Source of the DNA: Lentimicrobium sp.
GTDB taxonomy: Bacteria > Bacteroidota > Bacteroidia > Bacteroidales > Lentimicrobiaceae
Assembly (NCBI GenBank): GCA_013336205.1
Contig: JAAXUD010000103.1
Span: 1 to 7,949, forward strand
DNA length: 7,949 nucleotides
Direction of reading: 5' to 3'
Part shown: in pieces, positions 1 to 5,065 of the stretch
Layout: each line of letters opens with the position of its first letter
How positions within the stretch are numbered: the first letter of the stretch is position 1
The notes under the pieces: model-generated
Seen by the model: only the letters and a program-made list of their open reading frames with translations
What the model was told of the DNA's origin: nothing
The model's database searches: none
Program-made: the position numbers and the translations under genes

Positions 1-1
1 G

Positions 2-610
2 GCGGTGGAAGTAACCGGAGATGATGGAAGTACTGTTATGCTCAACACAAATGCAGGAATATACAACTTGCTGAATTTTTCGAACGGTCTTGATACGCTC
101 ATTGCAACAGGAGATCTGAATGCAGGCAAAATCTCACAGATCAGGCTGATATTGGGGCCCAATAACTCAGTGATTGTTGATAATGTTGTCTATCCGCTCA
201 GCACACCCAGTGCCCAGCAATCGGGTTTAAAACTTCAGGTTCACAGAACTTTCGAGCCCGGCGTTTCCTATATGCTCCTGCTTGATTTTGATGCAAATCA
301 ATCAATCATTCTAACAGGGAATGGCCAATATCAGTTAAAACCTGTAATCCGTGTGATTGATGCAGCTATAAGCGGCTCTATTAAAGGAAGTACTTCCCCA
401 TTGGGCGTAATGGCTATGATATCAGCTACTTCTGGTGGTATAACTTATTCATCTGTAAATAATTTAAGCGGCCAGTTTCTTATATCCGGATTGCCGGCAG
501 GCTTATATGAAGTTACGGTTAATCCTGAAATTCCTTACTCCCGGATCACTCTATATGACGTTGAAGTAGCAACAGGTATTTCAACAAATCTTGGATTAAT
601 TGTGTTTTAA
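2..610 (+). CDS. DUF4382 domain lipoprotein, 3' part (5' end outside window)
   Basis: The frame is open from the left edge, so the gene begins upstream; the GTG at position 5 is an internal codon, not a believable start. About 202 residues are present. The first ~118 match what I know of DUF4382: a VYNLL-like motif (here GIYNLL), then DTLIATGDL, the strongly conserved KISQIRLILG, YPLSTPSAQQSGLKL, a LLDFDA strand and the closing QYQLKPVIRV. From about residue 120 to the end there is a short carboxypeptidase-regulatory-like beta fold, with SGSIKG, a SGQFLISGLPAGLYEVTV core and a final strand. Members of this family are normally lipoproteins on the Bacteroidota cell surface or periplasm; the signal peptide, lipobox cysteine and first strands would lie in the missing part. 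The molecular function of the family is unknown. The gene ends just before a strong terminator, so it is separate from the stress genes downstream. Confidence 0.85.
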   Translation, partial: AVEVTGDDGSTVMLNTNAGIYNLLNFSNGLDTLIATGDLNAGKISQIRLILGPNNSVIVDNVVYPLSTPSAQQSGLKLQVHRTFEPGVSYMLLLDFDANQSIILTGNGQYQLKPVIRVIDAAISGSIKGSTSPLGVMAMISATSGGITYSSVNNLSGQFLISGLPAGLYEVTVNPEIPYSRITLYDVEVATGISTNLGLIVF

Positions 611-631
611 ATTCATTCTGTAAATGTTGTG

Positions 632-661
632 GAGGTTGTCTGTAAAGGGCAACCTCTTTTT
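632..661 (+). terminator. Rho-independent terminator of the DUF4382 gene
   Basis: The arms GAGGTTGTC (632-640) and GGCAACCTC (648-656) form a nine-pair stem with one G-U pair and a seven-base loop, followed directly by five T (657-661). It lies 21 bases after the stop codon, as expected for an intrinsic terminator. Confidence 0.85.
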
Positions 662-789
662 CTGTTACATAACTTCAAAAAAAATATGTGGGAATGATAT
701 AAAACATCGCTTTAATTCTGTAATGGTTTCCTGATTTGGAGGAGGTAATTTTGGACTGTGAAAACATTTACATTTTAAAAAGAATTATC

Positions 790-963
790 ATGAACTCCAC
801 CGGATTAAGAGGAAATTGGAATGAGCAAAAGAGCAGACTCAAACAGAAAATTGCAGACATAACTGACAATGACCTTGTGTTTTCAGATGTTAAAAGAGAA
901 GAAATTTACAGCAGGCTCCGGTTTAAGCATGGTAGATCCAAAGAAGAATTGCAAAAAAAATAA
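790..963 (+). CDS. CsbD-like small stress protein
   Basis: This is a 57-residue protein of the CsbD-like family. The family signature is visible: GNWNEQKSRLKQK near the N terminus, ITDNDL in the middle and SKEELQK at the end. CsbD proteins are small, hydrophilic, helical proteins induced by general stress in many bacteria; their biochemical role is not known. I chose the ATG at 790 because family members usually begin a few residues before the GNW motif. The frame is open upstream, and a TTG at 751 sits just behind a strong GGAGGAGGT (738-746), so an 18-codon-longer form cannot be excluded. The C terminus stops inside an eight-A run (953-960). One extra A would extend the frame by ITAELFFLFN to a stop at about 992, so the end may be shortened by an indel. 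The gene starts an apparent stress-gene run that continues with a coiled-coil lipoprotein. Confidence 0.75.
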   Translation: MNSTGLRGNWNEQKSRLKQKIADITDNDLVFSDVKREEIYSRLRFKHGRSKEELQKK

Positions 964-1077
964 CCGCAGAACTTTTTTTTCTCTTCAATTAGAAAAAGTT
1001 GAAATATTGGTGCTGCAGTTTGAACCGGATTCAACAACTTTTACAATAATTTTAAACAAAACCCAATTAAATTAAAC

Positions 1078-1545
1078 ATGAAAAAAATAACCACAATCCT
1101 GGCAATGGCGACCTTGTTTTTGGCCGGAACAGTTTTTACAAGCTGCCAGTCATCCGCTTCAAAAGAAGAAGCTGCCAATGCCAAAGTTGATAAAGCACAG
1201 CAGGAACTGATGGAAGCTCAGCAGGAAGCCGACATTGAAGCTCAGAAAGTTGCCAGTGAAGATGAATGGAATACATTCAAAACCGAGACAGAAGTTAAAA
1301 TCAGCGAGTATGAAATCCGAATCAAAGCCTTAAAGGATCAAATGAAGAAACCAGGAAAAACATTTGATGATTTGTACAAAAAAAGGATTGAACAATTTGA
1401 GCAGAAAATTAAGGAACTGAAAACCAGGTTGGATGATTATGAAAAAAATCGAACCGGATGGGAAGCATTCAAACGTGAATTTAACCACGATATGGAAGAA
1501 CTGGGAAAAGCTATGAAGGACTTAACCGTTGACAACCAAGGCTAA
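1078..1545 (+). CDS. sll1863-type stress response lipoprotein, coiled coil
   Basis: This is a 155-residue protein. The N terminus MKK, a hydrophobic stretch (residues 4-20) and FTSC with cysteine 23 form a lipoprotein signal peptide with a relaxed lipobox, common in Bacteroidota. The acidic export signal that often follows the cysteine of surface lipoproteins is not obvious (QSSASKEE follows), so I infer a periplasm-facing anchor. Residues 28-150 are almost entirely charged, with heptad-like spacing and many E, K and Q, predicting a long alpha-helical coiled coil. Two conserved-looking Trp-containing segments, DEWNTFK and TGWEAFK, punctuate it. The arrangement fits small Bacteroidota proteins annotated as sll1863-family stress response proteins; the exact role is unknown. 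It lies 114 bases after the CsbD-like gene, behind an AT-rich leader, and is followed by a long hairpin. The family name is from memory and moderately sure; lipoprotein and coiled-coil character are read directly. Confidence 0.7.
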   Translation: MKKITTILAMATLFLAGTVFTSCQSSASKEEAANAKVDKAQQELMEAQQEADIEAQKVASEDEWNTFKTETEVKISEYEIRIKALKDQMKKPGKTFDDLYKKRIEQFEQKIKELKTRLDDYEKNRTGWEAFKREFNHDMEELGKAMKDLTVDNQG

Positions 1546-1622
1546 TTTAAACTCCCTGTCAGATCAGTCGATCGCAACTGGAATCCATGGTTGACTCAAC
1601 CGACAGGAATTGCTGAATTCAA

Positions 1623-1670
1623 AATTGTCCGGGTTTAAAAGGTCATTTGCATTTTTAAACCCGGGCAATT
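1623..1670 (+). terminator. Long hairpin, probable terminator after the coiled-coil lipoprotein gene
   Basis: The arms 1623-1640 and 1653-1670 pair over 18 positions, with one G-U pair (1628 with 1665) and a 12-base loop. The core is CCGGGTTTAAAA against TTTTAAACCCGG. The tract after the stem (AACTTTTATT) is only moderately T-rich, but the stem ends in A/T blocks on both sides, so it may terminate in either direction. It lies between the lipoprotein gene and the second CsbD-like gene and probably separates their transcripts, at least partly. Confidence 0.6.
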
Positions 1671-1702
1671 AACTTTTATTCAACTGAAATAACACCAGCT
1701 AT

Positions 1703-1888
1703 ATGGACCTCATGATGAACGAACAGAATTTGGAGGAATTCAAGTTTCGGATTAAAAAGAAATTTCCACAGTTAACCGGAGCTGACCTTCAATATAAGGA
1801 AGGTAAAGAAGACAGAATGCTAAAGAATATTGCTCATAAACTCCGGATGACAGAGCACCAGATTCAGTCTGTAATTTTAGATTTTTAG
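1703..1888 (+). CDS. Divergent CsbD-like small protein
   Basis: This is a 61-residue, basic, helical protein. It aligns by eye with the CsbD-like protein encoded at 790-963: EEFKFRIKKKFPQLTGADLQY corresponds to the NEQKSRLKQK...ITDNDLVF stretch, followed by a KEDRMLKNIAHKL helix and an end (QIQSVI) like the usual EE..KII terminus of the family. The GNW motif is missing, so it is a divergent member or a related helical family. ATG at 1703 is taken as the start; ATGs at 1712 and 1715 would shorten it by three or four residues without affecting the core. No clear Shine-Dalgarno site is seen. Its function is unknown; context and family suggest a cytoplasmic general-stress protein. The 194 bases after it carry two palindromes and a possible promoter for the next operon, but no further gene. 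Confidence 0.65.
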   Translation: MDLMMNEQNLEEFKFRIKKKFPQLTGADLQYKEGKEDRMLKNIAHKLRMTEHQIQSVILDF

Positions 1889-1987
1889 TACCCATTGCCA
1901 TTCCTGGTCATCACTCTTTCCTCAAATGGTAAGTTGCTGTTTGATATTATTGAAATATGTGATTTCTTGTGTTGGAAGTAATATTCC

Positions 1988-1999
1988 TTATCCGGATAA
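1988..1999. promoter_or_regulatory. Perfect 12-base palindrome upstream of the operon
   Basis: TTATCCGGATAA is its own reverse complement and lies 83 bases before the start codon at 2083. It could be half of a regulatory region together with the palindrome at 2007-2020. No known regulator is recognised, and a 12-base palindrome can occur by chance. Confidence 0.25.
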
Positions 2000-2006
2000 A
2001 ATGTGA

Positions 2007-2020
2007 ATGATGTAAATCAT
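2007..2020. promoter_or_regulatory. Candidate CRP/FNR-type operator (ATGAT-N4-ATCAT)
   Basis: ATGAT GTAA ATCAT contains TGAT-N4-ATCA, the core geometry of FNR-type sites in the CRP/FNR family. A TACTTTG element at 2060-2066 resembles the Bacteroidota -7 box (TAnnTTTG), though one T short. If transcription begins near 2073, the palindrome is centred about 60 bases upstream, a usual activator position for this family. This is inference from sequence shape and spacing only; no clear -33 element was found. Confidence 0.35.
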
Positions 2021-2082
2021 AAAAGGATTTATGTAATACCATTTATTCAAGAAGTATAGTACTTTGTGAATAATAAACAGAA

Positions 2083-2442
2083 ATGAAAATGAGAAAGAAG
2101 CTTGCTGTTACAAATCGGAAGCATAAACTGAATGGCATTAAGGAGGTTATTCTTCCCGATGGTTACCCTTTTTACCCTGTTGGTGACGACATCTACAATA
2201 AATTTCACGAAGAAGCTGACATAGACCCCGAAGAAATTTCCAGGAAAATGGATTCTATAGAAATTGATACTTCGGGGAAAAGCAACCTGGGAAAACCGAT
2301 GAATATTGAATCCGGAAACATTCTTGATGTTCCTGGCTCAGAACCGGATGATAAAGAGCAAGGTGACGGAAGTGAGTATGAAGAAAATAATTATTACAGT
2401 ATTGGTGTTGCAAATCCCGGCATCCTGATGAGAATCTTTTAG
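2083..2442 (+). CDS. Small acidic Bacteroidota protein of unknown function (possibly frameshifted at its end)
   Basis: This is a 119-residue protein without signal peptide or membrane segment. It has a basic start (MKMRKK...NRKHK), then LPDGYPFYPVGDDIYNKF, a DIDPEEISRK segment, a variable linker, LDVPGSEPDD and an acidic SEYEENNYYSIG tail. I recognise this layout (a YP.YP..DDIY motif, then LDVPG.E.DD and ENNYYS.GG near the end) from small uncharacterised proteins common in Bacteroidota and often found near stress genes; no function is known to me. The family usually ends GGDNH..DLEE-like, whereas this one ends GVANPGILMRIF. Another frame from 2409 reads CKSRHPDENLLV to a stop at 2445-2447, which looks more like the family tail. 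A one-base loss near 2407 could explain that. It is the first gene of the likely operon; the next starts 57 bases later. Confidence 0.6.
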   Translation: MKMRKKLAVTNRKHKLNGIKEVILPDGYPFYPVGDDIYNKFHEEADIDPEEISRKMDSIEIDTSGKSNLGKPMNIESGNILDVPGSEPDDKEQGDGSEYEENNYYSIGVANPGILMRIF

Positions 2443-2499
2443 TATGATCGTTTTCTTTTTTAAAAAGTACTTTTCATAAACAAACAAAAAAGAGCAAAA

Positions 2500-3069
2500 A
2501 TGGAAGTCAATATTGCACAACAGGGTTATGATACAGAAGCTGTGCCGCTGGGCAGTATTCCGGGTAAGAAAAAGAAAGAAACAATCATGTCAGGGAAGGC
2601 AGATTTGATCATGGTGATGAATTCCCTGCTTGAAGAATCACTGGCTGCTCAAAATCAGAATATGGTGCATGCTGAGATATGCTTAAGCTGGGGATATAAA
2701 AAACTGCAGATGGCTTTCCGGATGCAGATAATTGATCAAATGCGCCGGTCAGAATGGCTGATCGAGCGTATTATTTTTCTTGGAGGAACGCCACTGATAA
2801 CCAAATTTAATACAATTATAAAGCTTGGCAAGACAGTAGCAGAGATGATCGGTAATGAAAAAAGCGAAGAAAAAGCAACCTTAAAAGCCTACAACATTGC
2901 CATCAATCTTGCCCGAAAAGTTAAGGATCAGGGAAGCGTTGAAATGCTTACCCGGATACTGAAATTGCAGGAAAATCAAACTGCCTGGGTAGAATCCCAG
3001 CAAGTTCAGATTGAACAAATGGGTTTGGAAAATTATCTGAGCAATCAGACCTTAGATGCTGTAAATTAA
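2500..3069 (+). CDS. bfr: Bacterioferritin-family protein with lost ferroxidase centre
   Basis: This is a 189-residue protein. Residues 31-183 align without major gaps to bacterioferritin: LLEESLAAQNQNMVHA for helix A, the WGYKKL turn, IDQMRRSEWLIERIIFLGG for helix B, and MLTRILKLQENQTAWVES...GLENYL for helix D and the C-terminal end. Bacterioferritins form 24-subunit cages that oxidise and store iron and bind haem between subunits through Met52 (E. coli numbering). That methionine is present (M81). The diiron ligands are mostly replaced: E18 to S47, E51 to Q80, H54 to R83, E127 to Q157 and H130 to Q160; only E94 is kept (E124). Tyr25 is Asn54. Iron oxidation at this site is therefore unlikely, and a haem-binding or structural role is inferred. 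A 29-residue N-terminal extension with a GKKKK cluster precedes the fold; ATG at 2587 (M30) is an alternative start giving a normal-length protein. It lies 26 bases before the hydrolase gene. Confidence 0.8.
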   Translation: MEVNIAQQGYDTEAVPLGSIPGKKKKETIMSGKADLIMVMNSLLEESLAAQNQNMVHAEICLSWGYKKLQMAFRMQIIDQMRRSEWLIERIIFLGGTPLITKFNTIIKLGKTVAEMIGNEKSEEKATLKAYNIAINLARKVKDQGSVEMLTRILKLQENQTAWVESQQVQIEQMGLENYLSNQTLDAVN

Positions 3070-3095
3070 AAGTTTAAAAAAAATAATCCCATAAA

Positions 3096-3971
3096 ATGAA
3101 GAAAACCGACATTCTTGAAAATAAACAAATTCCATCTGCTACCTCTGTTGGAAGTGCCAGGGCAGAATACATAGAAGTTGAGCCCAATGTCAGGTTGCAC
3201 ATTACGGATGGCGGCGATGGCAGGCCCGTTGTATTCATTCATGGTTGGCCACTAAGCGATGAAATGTTTGAATATCAATACCGCGAATTACTGAATAAAG
3301 GATTCCGGGTGATTGGAATCACCCTGAGAGGCTTTGGGAAATCTGACAAACCTTATGGGCTATACGATTATGATGTTCATGCAGGGGATATAAAGAGTGT
3401 GCTGAATAAGCTCGAAATCACCGATGCAGTATTGGTTGGTTTTTCTATGGGCGGATCGGTTGCAATCCGCTTTGTTTCAAAAGACGACGGTGCCCATGTG
3501 TCTAAGCTGGTTTTGTGCGGAGCGGCAGCCCCCAGTTGGACGCAACGCGATGATTTTCATTACAACCTGCCTGTAAGTGCCGTGGATGATTTAATTGCCC
3601 TGAACTACAAAGACAGGCCAAAGCTACTGGAAAATTTTGCAAAGATATTCTCCGCTACTGAAAATGCTTTGAATAAAGGGATTGGTGATTGGCTGAATGG
3701 AATTGGCCTGAGTGCTTCATCCCATGCAATGGCAGAATGCCTGGTTGCCTTGCGTGATACAGACCTTCGGGGAGACCTGGCTAAAATCTTGTTGCCAACA
3801 CTGATTATGCATGGTAAAAAGGATAAAATCTGCTCTTTTGATCTCGCCGAACAAATGAAAGCCGGAATCCCCGATTCCCGGATCATTGCTTTTGAGAAAA
3901 GCGGGCATAGCCTTTTTCTGGAAGAAACTGAAAAATTTAATAAAGAACTGATAAGGTTTGCTAAAATTTAG
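3096..3971 (+). CDS. Alpha/beta hydrolase, non-haem chloroperoxidase/arylesterase-like
   Basis: This is a 291-residue alpha/beta-fold hydrolase. Visible landmarks are the oxyanion-hole strand FIHGWPLSDEMF (H49-G50-W51-P52), the RGFGKSDKP loop (79-86), the nucleophile elbow GFSMGG with Ser117, the acid Asp243 in HGKKDKIC, and His271 in KSGHSLFLEE. The triad is complete, so the enzyme should be active. The HGWPLS and GFSMGG motifs are typical of the non-haem chloroperoxidase/aryl esterase subgroup, which hydrolyses small esters and can show perhydrolase activity; the natural substrate cannot be read from sequence. The core family length is about 270-280, and the ~22 residues before the first strand are a polar extension with no signal peptide, so the protein is cytoplasmic. 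The start ATG lies 26 bases after the ferritin-like gene behind an A-rich leader, strongly suggesting co-transcription. The UspA-type gene follows after 87 bases. Confidence 0.85.
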   Translation: MKKTDILENKQIPSATSVGSARAEYIEVEPNVRLHITDGGDGRPVVFIHGWPLSDEMFEYQYRELLNKGFRVIGITLRGFGKSDKPYGLYDYDVHAGDIKSVLNKLEITDAVLVGFSMGGSVAIRFVSKDDGAHVSKLVLCGAAAPSWTQRDDFHYNLPVSAVDDLIALNYKDRPKLLENFAKIFSATENALNKGIGDWLNGIGLSASSHAMAECLVALRDTDLRGDLAKILLPTLIMHGKKDKICSFDLAEQMKAGIPDSRIIAFEKSGHSLFLEETEKFNKELIRFAKI

Positions 3972-4058
3972 CCAGAAACCGGATTTTTAGGCAGTATAAA
4001 TCAGAAGCTCTCCATTGAGTTATTCAATATTACCAGCAATTGTAAAAGAAACCCAAAT

Positions 4059-4544
4059 ATGAAAACCAAAGAAGTTAAAAAAGTATTAATCGCGTTGGAT
4101 TATGATCCATCGGCCAATAAGGTAGCAGAAGCCGGATTCTCCATGGCAAAAGCCATGAATGCGGAGGTCGTTTTGCTTCATATTATAGCAGATCCTGTGT
4201 TTTATTCCTCAGCCGACTTCTCGCCGATAACAGGGTTTGGCGACTATTTGGGTTTGGTTCCGATGCAATTTGATAACCTGGATGAAGTGAAGGATGCTGC
4301 AACTCAATTTCTTGATAAAGTCAGGAAACACCTGGGTGATGAGACCATTACGACTCGTATTGAGGATGGTGACATGGCTTCAACTATTGTAAATACAGCA
4401 AAATCGTTGCATGCAGATATTATCGTAATGGGTTCGCACAGCCGCAAATGGCTTGAGAATATTGTCATGGGCAGTGTTACTCAGGAAGTACTGCGACACA
4501 GTACGCTGCCGGTTTTTATAATTCCGGTCAGGAAGTCAGAATAA
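4059..4544 (+). CDS. Universal stress protein, UspA family
   Basis: This is a 161-residue single-domain Usp protein of normal length. It starts with the KKVLIALDYDPSA strand and loop carrying the conserved Asp14, followed by the AEAGFSMAKAMNAEVVLLHII helix-strand unit. The C-terminal half has ADIIVMGSHSRKWLENIVMGSVTQEVLRHSTLPVFIIP. This is the ATP-binding signature G-2x-G-9x-G-S/T with correct spacing (G125, position 128, G138-S139), except that the second Gly is Ser128. Usp proteins of this type bind ATP or related nucleotides and support survival under starvation, oxidative or low-oxygen stress. The Ser change may weaken nucleotide binding, but this cannot be decided from sequence. The protein is cytoplasmic. 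The gene is last in the likely operon and ends 14 bases before the convergent - strand gene; I see no hairpin terminator in that gap. Confidence 0.9.
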   Translation: MKTKEVKKVLIALDYDPSANKVAEAGFSMAKAMNAEVVLLHIIADPVFYSSADFSPITGFGDYLGLVPMQFDNLDEVKDAATQFLDKVRKHLGDETITTRIEDGDMASTIVNTAKSLHADIIVMGSHSRKWLENIVMGSVTQEVLRHSTLPVFIIPVRKSE

Positions 4545-4558
4545 GGACTATTTTACCT

Positions 4559-4792
4559 TCACGACACTGAATTTTCAGGGTCAGATACTTTAGTGGTATC
4601 CCAGGCCTTCTTTCCTCCCCAGGCAATGCCCATAGCCAGCATTATGCCAAGTCCGCTTCCAATTGGAGCTGTGCCGCCCACCGGACCGGGACTTGCGGCT
4701 CCGGCATCAGCGGGTGGAGGTGGTGGTGCTTGTGCCATAATTGCCATGCTTCCAAGAATGACGAGGATTAATATCGATAATGTTTTTTTCAT
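4559..4792 (-). CDS. PID-CTERM-like small secreted protein
   Basis: This is a 77-residue protein. Residues 1-20 form a signal peptide (MKKT, then a hydrophobic core) with a likely cleavage site in AMAQA. A proline/glycine/alanine-rich linker (23-42, starting with five Pro) follows, then TAPIGSGLGIMLAMGIAWGGKKAWD (42-65), written here as two parts: a P-I-G start and a short glycine-rich hydrophobic helix closed by KK. This matches the small Bacteroidota proteins ending in a PID-CTERM-like sorting motif (a P-[IL]-D/G-x-GL start, a hydrophobic stretch, then a basic KK); here Asp is replaced by Gly. Such proteins are probably processed or retained at the membrane; no function is established that I know of. 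It is encoded 51 bases after the T9SS repeat-protein gene on the same strand and could be co-transcribed with it. Translation probably follows the A-rich leader just before the ATG. Confidence 0.7.
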   Translation of the reverse strand: MKKTLSILILVILGSMAIMAQAPPPPPADAGAASPGPVGGTAPIGSGLGIMLAMGIAWGGKKAWDTTKVSDPENSVS

Positions 4793-4843
4793 TTTAGTCT
4801 GTATAAGGTTACTTGTAATAATTTATTCCGGACTTCTGACAAC

Positions 4844-5065
4844 CTACCTGTTGTTTAGCAGTCCTTTGCATGTCAGCAATTTGTCAGCAGTTGTAATACG
4901 CGCAATTACCATCCCCGGTGCGGTTGCAGCTACAACCGTGAGCTCGTTGAGTACAATATTTTGTTCAACTATTCTTCGGCCTTCAGTGTTGAATATCTCC
5001 AGCCTTGCTTTTTCACCTGCGGCTCCGGGGGTATGAATAAAAACAGACCCATCGGCTATCCACAT
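4844..5065 (-). other. T9SS type A C-terminal sorting domain (within the 915-codon gene)
   Basis: Roughly residues 843-915. It has a strand ending in DGSVFIHT, then ARLEIFNTEGRRIVEQNI, a strand LNELTVVAATAPGMVIARI and a final basic KGLLNNR. This resembles Por secretion CTDs (…V.I.D..G+.V….L..G.Y.v.i…..+.K…), except that the usual LxxGxYxV core reads APGMVIARI. It implies export across the outer membrane by T9SS. Confidence 0.75.

Noticed and set aside
998..1042. GTTGAA / TTCAAC inverted repeat with a following AACTTTT
   Set aside because: The stem is only six pairs with a long loop, and extending it needs a three-base bulge, so it is too weak to call a terminator.
869..1075. Open frame of 68 codons on the + strand overlapping the end of the CsbD gene
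   Set aside because: It overlaps the CsbD-like gene in another frame and reads through an AT-rich spacer; the translation shows no recognisable family. Its first part is a shadow of the CsbD frame.
1555..1607. CCTGTC / GACAGG arms around a second small inverted repeat (GTTGAC), reminiscent of a folded RNA
   Set aside because: The six-base arms are far apart, and there is no tRNA-like or riboswitch-like consensus.
2463..2474. Palindrome AAAAGTACTTTT before the ferritin-like gene
   Set aside because: It is AT-rich and lies in a homopolymer-rich leader, so it is likely chance; no T tract or regulator match.
2338..2520. Open frame of 60 codons on the - strand
   Set aside because: It is antisense to the end of the acidic protein gene and the next leader; its composition is that of a low-complexity AT-rich shadow.
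3605..3908. Two open frames on the - strand inside the hydrolase gene
   Set aside because: They are antisense to a gene with a complete catalytic triad, and neither translation has recognisable features.
4014..4028. ATTGA-N5-TCAAT inverted repeat just before the Usp gene
   Set aside because: The spacing is odd for a CRP/FNR site (five rather than four bases between the half sites), and it lies too close to the start codon for confident calling.
4593..5036. Open frame of 147 codons on the + strand
   Set aside because: It is antisense to the PID-CTERM-like gene and the end of the T9SS gene. Its Ala/Gly/Pro-rich translation mirrors the linker of the real protein.
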